Origin: Desulfovibrionaceae bacterium
GTDB lineage: Bacteria > Desulfobacterota > Desulfovibrionia > Desulfovibrionales > Desulfovibrionaceae
Reading direction: 5' to 3'
Assembly: GCA_031082225.1 (NCBI GenBank)
Contig: JAVHLG010000021.1
Coordinates: forward strand, 1-56,145
Length of the DNA stretch: 56,145 nt
The number at the start of each line of letters is the position of its first letter. The stretch's first letter is position 1. The notes beneath the pieces were generated by a model. That model was not told where the DNA came from. It did no database searches and worked only from the letters and a program-made list of their open reading frames with translations. Of this stretch, positions 29,115 to 37,847 are shown one piece after another. The translations under genes were made by a program, and so were the position numbers.

Positions 29115-29532
29115 TTATGGGCTGCCTCCGGATCGTGCCGACGCAGGATGGCCCGCTTTTTTCCCGGATGCGACGGATGAGGCCTGCCCGGACCATGCGA
29201 CGAAGAGGGTGTGGTCCGCCTGGAGGGATGCGTCCCTGCGACCCGGCCCCGGAAGGACGCGCAGGCGTGGACAATGCAAAGAACTTGCTTTTTGCCATGG
29301 CCTGCCCTATGCCGGGACGCATGGGCGTGCATTGTTTGCGAAGCGGTTTTTTCCAACGGAAAGCCTTTTTCCCCGGTGTACCCGGACAATATTATTGTGA
29401 TGCACTCCCGAGTGCGTCCCTTCCCCTCGTGAAAAAATTCGATTCCAGCCGCACGGCAGCAAAAAAGATGCTCTCGGACAAGCGCACGCATACTCCCGTC
29501 CACTGTAGATACTTTACAAAGGAGAGATGGGA
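29115..29532. other. Intergenic region upstream of the porin, 418 bases
   Basis: Contains a palindrome at 29386-29398 (separate entry). A -24/-12-like string lies near 29298-29312 but is 220 bases from the gene and only partly matches consensus. No gene supported. Confidence 0.45.
29386..29398. promoter_or_regulatory. ACAATATTATTGT palindrome upstream of porin
   Basis: A perfect 13-base dyad, ACAATA-T-TATTGT, 135 bases before the porin start. It shares the ACAATA/TATTGT half sites of the dyads at 9790-9830. Regulator unknown. Confidence 0.4.
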
Positions 29533-30957
29533 ATGCGTAGCGTATCGCGAGTCGTTTGTTTTTTTGCGGCCTGGCTTGTCGTAGCGGCGGTTCCGGCCTG
29601 GTGCCTTGATGTGCGCATGGCCGGGGATGGTCGTATCTACGGCAATTTCTTTTTGCACCACAATTATACCGGCTGGAACGCCGACGGAACGCAGACCGAA
29701 GACCCGGTGAATTTTTATCAGCGGTTCCGGCTGCGCACGGATTTCGTGACCCACGAAAACCTGTCCTTCCGCCTGGGATTTAGGGTGGACGACGAGAACT
29801 GGGGCCACGGCACCTTCACCGCCGACGCCCCGGAGGTCTCCATCGAGGTCTATCTGGCCTATCTGCAGTTCAAATGGCCGGATACGGACATCCAGATCAC
29901 CGCCGGATATCAGCCCGTGTCCATGCCCGCCACCGCGGCCTTTTACGATTCGGTGGTCATGGCCAACGATGACGGAGACCAGGCCGCCTCGGCCCTGGTG
30001 CTCACCGCGCCCGTCTTTGGCGACGTGGCGTCGCTGAACGCCGGGTTCACCCGGTTCATCGACACCAACGGGGCCTTTGACACGGACACCACCCAGGTGG
30101 CCGACGAATTCGACGCCTTTTTTTTCACCGCGCCCATCACCCTGGATGCCCTGAGCTTCACCCCCTGGGGCATGGCGGGCATTGTGGGCAAGGGCGCGGA
30201 CCTGGGCGACATGGCCACGGGCCTGCGCTCGGCCGGGAGCTATATGCCGCCGGACAGCCGGGAATACAACCAGACCGCCTATTGGTGGGCGGGAACCACG
30301 CTTGAGGTCAAGGCCTTCGACCCGGTGAAGATCTCCATGGACTTCGCCTACGGATCCTCGGCTAATGCCCTGCAATCCTCCCGGCGGCGGGGCTGGTTCG
30401 CGGATGCGGCCATCGAATACACGGGCCTGTCGTTTATGACCCCCGGCATCTACGGCTGGGCGGCCAGCGGCGAAAACGCCAGCCTGTCCGACGGCAGCGA
30501 GCGCATCCCGGTGGTCATGCCCAAGTGGGGCCCGGCCACCTCGTTTCTTTTCGATTGCGACCAGGCCCTGTCCGACGCCTCCATGGAGACGGACCCCACG
30601 GGCACCATGGGCTTCGCCCTGGCCGTAAAGGACATCTCCGTCATCGAGGATTTGACCAGCCGTCTGACCTTCGCCATGGTATTTGGCACAAACAGCGCCG
30701 CGGGCATCCGGCGCGCCCTGGCGGTCACCGGCGGCAACGGCGGCTACATGACCATGGGCCAGACCCTGGCCGTGGGCGAGCAGCTCGTGGGCGTCAATTT
30801 CGACCACTCGTACGATCTCTCCGAAAATCTGACCCTGACCCTGGAGACGGGCTACGCCCAGGGCATCGGCTTTCAGAGCAACATCTGGGGCCACCGCTTC
30901 GCCGCCGCCGCATCCCCGGCCTGGAAATGCGGTCTGGGCATGACCTACACGTTCTAG
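29533..30957 (+). CDS. Outer-membrane homotrimeric porin (Desulfovibrio type)
   Basis: A 474-residue beta-barrel protein. Signal peptide (VVCFFAAWLVVAAVPAWC), then alternating amphipathic strands rich in aromatic and Gly/Asp residues, and a C-terminal Phe (GLGMTYTF), the BAM recognition end of outer-membrane barrels. Length and features (FRVDDENWGHGTFTAD, QSNIWGHRFA) match the trimeric porins that are the main outer-membrane proteins of Desulfovibrio. The ATG at 29533 has AAAGGAG eight bases upstream; an ATG at 29527 is too close to it. It diffuses small solutes such as lactate and sulfate, by inference. Confidence 0.87.
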   Translation: MRSVSRVVCFFAAWLVVAAVPAWCLDVRMAGDGRIYGNFFLHHNYTGWNADGTQTEDPVNFYQRFRLRTDFVTHENLSFRLGFRVDDENWGHGTFTADAPEVSIEVYLAYLQFKWPDTDIQITAGYQPVSMPATAAFYDSVVMANDDGDQAASALVLTAPVFGDVASLNAGFTRFIDTNGAFDTDTTQVADEFDAFFFTAPITLDALSFTPWGMAGIVGKGADLGDMATGLRSAGSYMPPDSREYNQTAYWWAGTTLEVKAFDPVKISMDFAYGSSANALQSSRRRGWFADAAIEYTGLSFMTPGIYGWAASGENASLSDGSERIPVVMPKWGPATSFLFDCDQALSDASMETDPTGTMGFALAVKDISVIEDLTSRLTFAMVFGTNSAAGIRRALAVTGGNGGYMTMGQTLAVGEQLVGVNFDHSYDLSENLTLTLETGYAQGIGFQSNIWGHRFAAAASPAWKCGLGMTYTF

Positions 30958-30969
30958 TGTCGCGTTCCG
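30954..30969 (+). repeat. 16-bp repeat supplying a stop codon, copy 1
   Basis: CTAGTGTCGCGTTCCG, whose TAG is the porin stop codon. A copy with one mismatch (C at position 13) lies at 32563-32578 and supplies the TAG of the DVU0772-like gene. It may be the end of an old insertion or a targeted repeat. Confidence 0.6.
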
Positions 30970-31095
30970 CAAAGAGCGAGGTATTCTATTGCGGTAGTGG
31001 CGAGCAGAGAATGGCTTAAAAACACGGCATTCGGCCAAACGAAGTACATGCTTATTTGTGGGACGTCACACGAGCCCATCCATCTGCAGGCGCGT

Positions 31096-31123
31096 AAAAA
31101 GCCGTCCCGGTCTTCCGGGACGG
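31096..31123 (-). terminator. Terminator of the HdeA/B-like gene
   Basis: On the minus strand, stem CCGTCCCGG / CCGGGACGG with a four-base loop, followed by CTTTTT. The position is 200 bases downstream of the HdeA/B-like stop, after a second strong hairpin. Confidence 0.6.
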
Positions 31124-31136
31124 GCAGACTGACGAC

Positions 31137-31166
31137 AAAGCCCCGGTTTCGGAAAACCGGGGCTTT
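31137..31166. terminator. Bidirectional hairpin between porin and HdeA/B-like gene
   Basis: AAAGCCCCGGTTT (31137-31149), four-base loop, AAACCGGGGCTTT (31154-31166): a perfect 13-base stem with A/T ends, usable as terminator for the convergent porin and HdeA/B-like genes. The rest of 30958-31321 is gene-free. Confidence 0.65.
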
Positions 31167-31321
31167 GCGCCGCCCACGGCTGGAAGCCGCCGGGCAAAAA
31201 GGCACGAAAATCCGTCGCTTACGGTGCGGCGAAACCGCACGCGGCGCGTGATTTTCGAGGCGGATTGCGTTGTCGGCCGTCGCCGCAGGCCCACGCCGTG
31301 CGGCGACGTCACGGCCGAAGG

Positions 31322-31645
31322 CTATTCGATGCCCACGGCCTTGGCCACGTCGAGCACCTTCTTTTTCGGGCTCTTGGCGCAGGTCTCGGCCAGGGCGGTG
31401 GACATGGACTCGAAACCATTCCAGTTGAGTTCCGTGTCGCCGGACACGCCGCTTAAATACCCGTCGATCCACATCAGAATGAGCCCGACGCTCTCCTCGT
31501 CGCTTTCGGCCACACCCTCCAGGAATTCCTGGCAGGTGAGGGTTCCGAACTGGATGTTCTCCGACTTTTTCCCTTTGGCCATGGCCGATGCCGAAAAGGC
31601 GAAAAGCAATCCGATGACCGCGCAAACCACGACGATTTTTTTCAT
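31322..31645 (-). CDS. HdeA/HdeB-family periplasmic protein
   Basis: A 107-residue exported protein with signal peptide (IVVVCAVIGLLFAFSASAMA). The mature domain (LTCQEFLEGV, LILMWIDGYLSG, LAETCAKSPKKKVLDVAKAVG) matches the HdeA/HdeB acid-chaperone family, with the two conserved cysteines that form its disulfide. The start at 31645 has AAGGAGGG upstream. HdeA and HdeB protect periplasmic proteins at low pH in enterobacteria; whether this one does is not shown. Monocistronic. Confidence 0.82.
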   Translation of the reverse strand: MKKIVVVCAVIGLLFAFSASAMAKGKKSENIQFGTLTCQEFLEGVAESDEESVGLILMWIDGYLSGVSGDTELNWNGFESMSTALAETCAKSPKKKVLDVAKAVGIE

Positions 31646-32209
31646 GGTGAAAGCCCTCCTTGCTGCCGTATACCAGCAAGGCGTCATGCTGTACAAGAGA
31701 GATTGAAGGCAGCCTGCCGGGCGGCGCAGAGGCGACGGGTCGTATCGGCCTTCCCAGGGCGCGGCCTGCGGTTCATGCCGCAGAGCGGGGACAGTCCGTT
31801 TCGAGTCCTGCCCGCGACATCCGGGCAACCCACGTGCATGGTGGAAGCGGGGCGACGGATATCCTGGTGTTTTGATACTGCCGTATGCTGCGGCGGGCGC
31901 TGCCCCTGACGCACGGCGGGCGCGGCGGGCGCGACGGGCCTGGCGGGCGCGACGGGCGCGGCGGTGGCGGATGCGACCGGTCCGACGCGGGGCATGCCTG
32001 GCGCAGGGTGAAAAAACGGCTGCGGCCGTTGCCTCATGGCCCGGAATGTCTTACCTTGTGCACACTGCGCCGCCTGCCCGCAATGGACAGGCCTGCGCCA
32101 GGGCAAAGACGCCTGCGGCATGATCCCCCCGGTTGCCCGGCGGCGGGAACACGGGCCTGGGCAATGCAAAAATAACTGGAATTTTCGCAACATCAACGTG
32201 GAGAACGAC
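31646..32209. other. Intergenic region, 564 bases
   Basis: GC-rich, with a low-complexity block at 31914-31964 built from GGCGGGCGC and GACGGGC words. Open frames here have no ribosome sites and no protein-like composition. A short AT-rich stretch at 32165-32195 probably holds the promoter of the next gene. Confidence 0.5.
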
Positions 32210-32566
32210 ATGGACGAAAATGCCTGCCGTCAGTGGTTAAACGAGGTCAACTGGGACATGATCCACGAGGATGCCGTGACCATGTACCTGGAATGGGGCA
32301 ACAACAACTTCAAGGACACCCTGCGGCCTCCGGTGACCAGCAGCAAGGAATATTCCATCTATTTCGTGGTGGACACCTGGGGCGAGCCCAAGGTGGTCTT
32401 AAACAAGATGAACAACTACGGCAGCACGTCCCTGTGCGAAAAAAAGCTGCCCCCGGACATGGCGGCCCGTTACATGAAGGAGGTCGGCGGTCTGCGCGGC
32501 ATTCATGAATTAAGTGACGAGGTCAAGGCCTGGGTCATGAAGGAAATGGGCATGGAGCAGGCCTAG
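32210..32566 (+). CDS. DVU0772-like conserved protein
   Basis: A 118-residue soluble cytosolic protein. I chose the ATG at 32210, which has GGAGA five bases upstream. The segments LEWGNNNF, YSIYFVVDTWGEPKVVLNKMNNYGS and YMKEVGGLRGIHEL resemble the small family named after D. vulgaris DVU0772, of unknown function and largely limited to Desulfovibrionaceae. It stands alone. Confidence 0.7.
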   Translation: MDENACRQWLNEVNWDMIHEDAVTMYLEWGNNNFKDTLRPPVTSSKEYSIYFVVDTWGEPKVVLNKMNNYGSTSLCEKKLPPDMAARYMKEVGGLRGIHELSDEVKAWVMKEMGMEQA

Positions 32567-32578
32567 TGTCGCGTCCCG
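32563..32578 (+). repeat. 16-bp repeat supplying a stop codon, copy 2
   Basis: CTAGTGTCGCGTCCCG, one mismatch from the copy at 30954-30969. Its TAG is the stop codon of the preceding gene. Confidence 0.6.
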
Positions 32579-32748
32579 TGCAAGATACGCCAGCATTCGT
32601 GAAGGCAGAGAGAGGCAGTTCAGGCAGTCGTTTCTGAATGTGGCTGGTACGGATATCGAGGACACCACAACAGGGGGAAATCCCCCGTCGGGATCATCCT
32701 GGGGGATGCGGTTTTGCGCCGTGTCCCCCTTTTTTACGGTCGTGGCCC

Positions 32749-34110
32749 TCAGGGCTCGCTTAGACTCTCGTGCAGGCCGGTCAGGAGCGGGTCGAGGAGG
32801 TATTCCGCCACCCGGCGTTTGCCCACCAGGATCTCGGCGTCGAGCGACATGCCCGGCAAAAGCCGGAAGTCGTGGCCCACGCCGCGAAGCGTATTCGAGG
32901 CCAGACGGATGCGGCAGGTGTAGTAGGCCCCGCCGTCGGCGGCCTCGCCCGCGCCCTGGCCCTCGGGCAGAAACACGTCCGGGCTGACCATGCGCACCAC
33001 GCCGGAAAGAAAGCCGTGGCGCTGGAAGGGAAAGGCGGAAAGCTTCATGCGTACGGCGTTGCCCACCCGGATGTGGCCGATGTCCCGGGCCGGAATGGCC
33101 GCCTCGGCCTCCAGTTCCCCGCCTTTTTCGTCGATGGGGATCAGCGTGAACAGCGTCTCGGCCTCGCGCACCACCGAGCCCTCGGACACCCGGGCCACGT
33201 CCTTGACCACGGCGTCGGACACGGCGGCAAGCTCGACAAGTTCCGTGCGCCGGGCGGCCTTGGCCAGGGTGTGCTCGGCCTCGGTCAACTCCTGCTGGGC
33301 CTCCACGATTTTTGTGGCCGTCTGGGTCCGCCAGCCGCCGATAAACGCCAGCCGCTCGGCCCTGGCCTGGGCCAGCCGCTCCCGGATCTGGGCGTTTTTG
33401 TCGGCGACGCTGGCGTAGAGATCCTCCACGCGCAGTTTTTCGCGCAGGGCGTTGATGTATTCCAGGCGGCTGGTCTGGTCCCCCTCCCACAGCTTGCGGT
33501 ACATGGATTCGATCTCGGCCGTCAGGGCGAACTGGCCCTTGAGGCGCTCCTGCTCGTTGACGTTGGCCGTGAGCATTTCCTCGTAGGAGGCGATTTCCTG
33601 GTCCTTGGCCTCGACGTTGGCCCGGTATTCCTCCTTGCGTTTGAGGAAAAGGGCCATCTGGGCCCGCTGGTCCGCATCGGCTGCCCCGTCCTCCACCTCC
33701 ACGGCCGGGCGGTCCTCCAGTTCGGCCACCAGGCGTTCGATCCAGGCCGTGAGAAATTTTTTGCGGCCCGTCAATTGTCCCAGGTCGGCGGTGGCGAAGG
33801 TGGGGTCCAGGGTGGCCAGAAGCTGCCCCTTTTTGACCACGTCCCCGGGCCGCACGGCCAGGGTGCGGATAATCGAGGTCTCAAGGGGCTGGACCACGAT
33901 GGCCGGGGCCAGGGTGACCAGCATGCCCCGGGCCGTGACCACCCGGTCCACCTTGGAATACCAGGCCCAGGCCCCGCCGCAGGCCAGGGTGGCCAGGATC
34001 ACGTAGACCGCGAACCGGGCTTGCCAGGGCAGCCGTCCGGCCTCCACGGCCACGGCGTCGGGCTGGAACTCCATGGCCTCGCGGCTGATTTTCTGGGATT
34101 TCAAGCTCAT
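32749..34110 (-). CDS. HlyD-family type I secretion adaptor
   Basis: A 453-residue membrane-fusion protein that links the inner-membrane ABC exporter to a TolC-like channel. It has one N-terminal transmembrane helix (VYVILATLACGGAWAWY), a lipoyl half-motif (VVQPLETSIIRTLAVRPGDVVKKGQLL), a long coiled coil (about residues 120-285), the second lipoyl half and a C-terminal beta domain ending LVGKRRVAEYLLDPLLTGLHESLSEP, the normal end of the T1SS adaptor family. The start is ambiguous: ATG 34110 is preferred because an ATG at 34227 would make the palindromic repeat at 34156-34204 coding. No TolC gene is nearby. Confidence 0.88.
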   Translation of the reverse strand: MSLKSQKISREAMEFQPDAVAVEAGRLPWQARFAVYVILATLACGGAWAWYSKVDRVVTARGMLVTLAPAIVVQPLETSIIRTLAVRPGDVVKKGQLLATLDPTFATADLGQLTGRKKFLTAWIERLVAELEDRPAVEVEDGAADADQRAQMALFLKRKEEYRANVEAKDQEIASYEEMLTANVNEQERLKGQFALTAEIESMYRKLWEGDQTSRLEYINALREKLRVEDLYASVADKNAQIRERLAQARAERLAFIGGWRTQTATKIVEAQQELTEAEHTLAKAARRTELVELAAVSDAVVKDVARVSEGSVVREAETLFTLIPIDEKGGELEAEAAIPARDIGHIRVGNAVRMKLSAFPFQRHGFLSGVVRMVSPDVFLPEGQGAGEAADGGAYYTCRIRLASNTLRGVGHDFRLLPGMSLDAEILVGKRRVAEYLLDPLLTGLHESLSEP

Positions 34111-34155
34111 ACCGGCGTCCCGCCCCGCATCAATCCATTGCGGCACATCGAAACC

Positions 34156-34204
34156 GTTACGGGATTCCAAAGGGGGCGCGCCCCCTTTGGCCGCCGCAGG
34201 CTTC
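34156..34204. repeat. REP-like palindromic element, copy B
   Basis: GTTACGGGATT, then CCAAAGGGGGC-GC-GCCCCCTTTGG and CCGCCGCAGGC. The stem is extended by two G:C pairs relative to copies A and C. It lies between the exporter and adaptor genes. Confidence 0.8.
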
Positions 34205-34237
34205 TCCCCGGCCGCAATGGCGTCCATCCCCCCGCCA

Positions 34238-36391
34238 TCACCGCATCCCCCGGGTCTGCTTGTCCCACAGGTTGCGGTAGATGTCGCAGCGGGCCACCAG
34301 TTGCGAATGGGGGCCGATGTCCGCCACCTTCCCCGCGTCCAGGACCATGATCCGGTGGGCGTGGCGCAGGGTGGACAGGCGGTGGGCCACGATGATGGTG
34401 GTGCGGCCCTTGGAGATGGCCTCCATGTTTTCCTGGATGCGCGACTCGCTGTCCGGGTCAAGCGCCGAGGTGGCCTCGTCGAAGATCATGATCCGGGGAT
34501 TTTTCAAAAGCGCCCGGGCGATGGCCAGCCGTTGCCGTTGGCCGCCCGAGAGGTTGGCCCCGTTTTCCTCCAGCACCGTGTCGTAGCCCGAGGCCAGGCG
34601 CTCGATGAATTCGTCCGCCCCGGCCAGGTGCGCGGCGTGGCGCAGTTCTTCGAAACCGGCCCCGGGCCGGGTCAGGGCCAGGTTGTCTTTGAGGGCCCCG
34701 TGGAAGATGAAATTCTCCTGGAGCACCACCCCGATGTTCTGGCGCAGGTGCAGGATGTCCAGGTCGCGGATGCTTGTGCCGTCAAAAAGGATGCGGCCCT
34801 GGGAGAGGGGATAGAGGCCCTGGATGAGCCGGGTCAGGGTGGTCTTGCCCGAGCCGCTCTTGCCCACCACGCCCAGCACCTCGCCCGGCGCGATGCGCAG
34901 GCTCAGGCCGTCCAGGGCCGGGGGGTCGCCGGGATTGTAGGAAAAGCGCACGTCCTCAAGGACGATCTCGCCCAGTATCTCGGGCCGCGCCCCGCCCCGG
35001 GCGAACCCGGCCTCGGGCTTTTTGTTCATGACCTCGCCCAGCATGGCCACGGCCAGATGCACCTTCTGGTATTCGTGGATGAGTTCCACGAGGCGTATGA
35101 GCGGCATGGTCACGGACTGGGAGAGCATCTGGAAGGCGATGAGCTCGCCCACGGTCAGCGACCCGTCGAAGACGCTTTTGGCCCCGAAAAAGATCACGGC
35201 CACGGTCATCAGCCGCTCCAGGGTCTTGATCAGGCTCTGCCCGGCGGCGGCCATCTTGCGCACGTCGAAGTTGCGTAAAACCGCCGTGGCCGAGCCCTCC
35301 TCCCAGCGGTTCTGGCGGTCGCCCTCCAGGGCCAGGCTCTTGATGGTGCCCATGCCGTGGATGGTCTCCACCAAAAGGGCCTGCCGTCTGCCCTCGGCGG
35401 CGTAGAGGGCCGTCAGGCGGCGTTGGAAGGGGCCGATCAGAAGGGCGATGATCCCGGCCGTGACCAGGGCGAAGACCAGGACGATGAGGGTCAGTTGCGT
35501 GCTGTAGAAAAAAAGCACCGGCAGAAAGACCAGAAGCGACGAGGCGTCGAGCAGGGCGTTTAAGAGGTTGCCGGTGAGAAACTCGCGCACCTGGTCGGTC
35601 TGCTGCATGTGCTTGATGATCACCCCGGCGAAGCTGCGCTCGAAAAAGGACAGGGGCAGCCGGATCATGTGGGCGAAGGTCTCCATGGCCAGACGCAGGT
35701 CGATGCGCGAGGTGGCGTAGCGCAGGAGGTATTCGCGCAAAAAACGCAGTACGCCCTCGAAGACCAGGGCCAGGGTCACGCCGATGGCCAGGACGTTCAA
35801 GGTGGCCAGGATGTGGTGGGCCAGCACCTTGTCCACCACGGCCTGGAAAAAAAGCGGCACGGCGAAGGCCAGACCGTGCATGAAAAAGGCGATGGCCGCG
35901 ATCTCGATGAAGATGCGTTTTTCCCGGGCCACCTGGGGCAGAAACCAGCCCAGACTGAAATGCTTGGCGTCGCCCGCGTCCAGGCGTTTTTTGCGTAGAA
36001 GCAGCACCTCGCCGGTGAAGCGGGCCGCGATGTCGCCCGGGGGCACGAAGACGAAGGGCGAGGTTCCCGGGGCGGCCCGCAGGTCGTAGAGCACCAGTTG
36101 CGTCTCGCCGTCCGGGGAGGTGCGCACCCCGGAGAGCATGGCCGCGCCGCCGTCGCGGGTCCTGGCCAGGGCCGGGTAGGCCTCGCCCATATCCAGCAGC
36201 CGCCTGGGGGAGAGCCGCTTGCGTGCGGCGGCAAAGCCCATGTCCCCGGCCATGCGGGCCAGGGTGGAGAAGGTCAGGGTGCGGCCGGACAGGCCGTGGC
36301 GGCTGGTGAGGGCCTCGGGCGTGGTCTGGACCCCGTGGTGGCGCAGGATGGCCACGAAGTCGTGCAGCACCGTGGTGGGCAGGACGCTCAT
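34238..36391 (-). CDS. Type I secretion ABC exporter with C39-like domain
   Basis: A 717-residue HlyB/LapB-type exporter. The N-terminal 130 residues form a C39-peptidase-like domain that lacks the catalytic Cys (VLHDFVAILRHHGVQTT), so it binds rather than cleaves its cargo. A six-helix ABC membrane domain follows (about 150-430), then the ATPase: Walker A GKSGSGKTT, signature LSGGQRQR, Walker B IMIFDEAT, and the switch His in VAHRLS. It precedes the adaptor gene and follows the sigma-54 activator on the same strand. The likely cargo is unleadered; the nearest candidate is the helical protein at 38342..38863. Confidence 0.93.
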   Translation of the reverse strand: MSVLPTTVLHDFVAILRHHGVQTTPEALTSRHGLSGRTLTFSTLARMAGDMGFAAARKRLSPRRLLDMGEAYPALARTRDGGAAMLSGVRTSPDGETQLVLYDLRAAPGTSPFVFVPPGDIAARFTGEVLLLRKKRLDAGDAKHFSLGWFLPQVAREKRIFIEIAAIAFFMHGLAFAVPLFFQAVVDKVLAHHILATLNVLAIGVTLALVFEGVLRFLREYLLRYATSRIDLRLAMETFAHMIRLPLSFFERSFAGVIIKHMQQTDQVREFLTGNLLNALLDASSLLVFLPVLFFYSTQLTLIVLVFALVTAGIIALLIGPFQRRLTALYAAEGRRQALLVETIHGMGTIKSLALEGDRQNRWEEGSATAVLRNFDVRKMAAAGQSLIKTLERLMTVAVIFFGAKSVFDGSLTVGELIAFQMLSQSVTMPLIRLVELIHEYQKVHLAVAMLGEVMNKKPEAGFARGGARPEILGEIVLEDVRFSYNPGDPPALDGLSLRIAPGEVLGVVGKSGSGKTTLTRLIQGLYPLSQGRILFDGTSIRDLDILHLRQNIGVVLQENFIFHGALKDNLALTRPGAGFEELRHAAHLAGADEFIERLASGYDTVLEENGANLSGGQRQRLAIARALLKNPRIMIFDEATSALDPDSESRIQENMEAISKGRTTIIVAHRLSTLRHAHRIMVLDAGKVADIGPHSQLVARCDIYRNLWDKQTRGMR

Positions 36392-36470
36392 GGCTGCCTC
36401 GCGGCCGGGACGGCGGGCATACGGACACCCGCGCTTCCCGTGGCGCGGTGGATGGCGGGGCCGGGGCTGG

Positions 36471-37847
36471 TCACGACGGGGATTCTCCGGCGTCCGGGAG
36501 GCCCGGGCCCGAGTCGGCCGTGCCCGGAGCCGCCGGGTCCGGGATCTCGCCGTCCGGGGCCGCAGAGGCGCTGTCCCCGTTGCCCTTGAGCTTGCGGCGA
36601 AGGCTTTCCCGGCTGATGCCGAGCATCCTGGCGGCCTTGGTGCGGTTGCCGCCGCATTCGGCCAGGCAGGACAGGATGGCGTCGCGCTCCAGGCGTTTGA
36701 GGCGGCCGGAGGATGGGGGCGGCGCGGGGCTTAAGGACGGATCGGTCAGGTGGGATGCGCTGGACTTGCGGCGTATCTCCTCGGAGAGGTCGTCCAAATA
36801 GATCTTGCTGGAATAGGCCAGGGCCACGGCCCGTTCCACCTCGTTTTCCAACTCCCGGATGTTGCCCGGCCAGGGATATTCGCGCAGCGCCTCCCGGGCG
36901 GCCCGGGAAAAGGTCATCCGGCCCCGGCCCATGCCGTGGGCGAACGTGGTCAGAAAGCTTTCGGCCAGAAGCAGGATGTCGTCACGGCGTTCCCGAAGCG
37001 GCGGCAGGTCGAGATGCACGACCTTGATGCGGTAGTAGAGGTCGCGGCGGAAGCGGCCCTCCTCCATGTCCCTGTCCAGGTCGCGGTTGGTGGCGCATAC
37101 CAGCCGGATGTCCACGGGCACGGTTTCCCGGGCCCCCACCGGGGTGACCTCGCCAAGCTCCAGGACGCGCAGGATCTTGGCCTGGGTGGCCAGGCTCATG
37201 TCCCCGATCTCGTCCAAAAAAAGCGTGCCGCCGGTGGACCCCGCAATGAGTCCCCGGCGCTTTTCCACGCCCGTGGCCACGCCCTTTTCGATGCCGAAGA
37301 ACTCGCTTTCGAACAGGGTGTCGGGCACGGCCGTGCAATTGACGGCCATGAACGGCCCGTGCCGCCTCTGTCCGGAATAGTGGACCACCTTGGCCACCAT
37401 CTCCTTGCCCGTGCCGGTCTCGCCGGTGATCAGCACGTTGACCGTGGTCTCGGCCACACGTTGGGCCAGGCGCAGGATGTTGGCCATCTTGGGGCTGGCC
37501 CCGATGACCTTGCCCACGGAAAACCGTTGCCTGAGCTGCTGCTTGAGGGCGGAATTCTCTTTTTTCAGGCGCAGTTCCAGGTTTTTGAGCTCGGAGTGGG
37601 AGACGTCCAGGCGTTCCACGGCTTCGCTCAGAAGCTTCTCGCGCTGGCGTACGCCCAGGACCATCAGTTCCAGCTTTTCGAAGAGCACCAGGAATTCGTT
37701 GCGGCATCCGGGCTGGGTGGCCTCGAAGAGGCGTTTGCAGTCGCCCAGGACAGGGACGGCGTTGGCGTAGTCGCCCTGGCTGACCAGGGTGGAGAAATGG
37801 ACGAGTTTATGAACGAGCCCGGGCGGCAGGGCGCTCAAAAGGGTCAT
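36471..37847 (-). CDS. Sigma-54-dependent activator of the secretion cluster
   Basis: A 458-residue activator. The N-terminal 115 residues are not a recognised sensor and end in a coiled coil (LSEAVERLDVSHSELKNLEL). The AAA+ domain has Walker A GETGTGKE and Walker B GGTLFLDEIGD. The sigma-54 contact loop reads GVATGV instead of GAFTGA. The C-terminal Fis-type helix-turn-helix is GGNRTKAARMLGISRESLRRKL, followed by a Pro/Gly/Asp-rich tail. It is divergent from the helical-protein gene, whose promoter has -24/-12 elements, and upstream of the exporter genes, so it probably controls both. Confidence 0.9.
   Translation of the reverse strand: MTLLSALPPGLVHKLVHFSTLVSQGDYANAVPVLGDCKRLFEATQPGCRNEFLVLFEKLELMVLGVRQREKLLSEAVERLDVSHSELKNLELRLKKENSALKQQLRQRFSVGKVIGASPKMANILRLAQRVAETTVNVLITGETGTGKEMVAKVVHYSGQRRHGPFMAVNCTAVPDTLFESEFFGIEKGVATGVEKRRGLIAGSTGGTLFLDEIGDMSLATQAKILRVLELGEVTPVGARETVPVDIRLVCATNRDLDRDMEEGRFRRDLYYRIKVVHLDLPPLRERRDDILLLAESFLTTFAHGMGRGRMTFSRAAREALREYPWPGNIRELENEVERAVALAYSSKIYLDDLSEEIRRKSSASHLTDPSLSPAPPPSSGRLKRLERDAILSCLAECGGNRTKAARMLGISRESLRRKLKGNGDSASAAPDGEIPDPAAPGTADSGPGLPDAGESPS

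Noticed and set aside
29298-29312. A -24/-12-like string (TGGCCTG-CCCT-ATGCC) upstream of the porin.
   Set aside because: Three consensus positions fail, it is 220 bases from the gene and no activator site or gene is nearby.
31914-31964. GGCGGGCGC-rich block as a possible tandem repeat or CRISPR-like array.
   Set aside because: Units are short and irregular, with no conserved spacer length. It is low-complexity sequence only.
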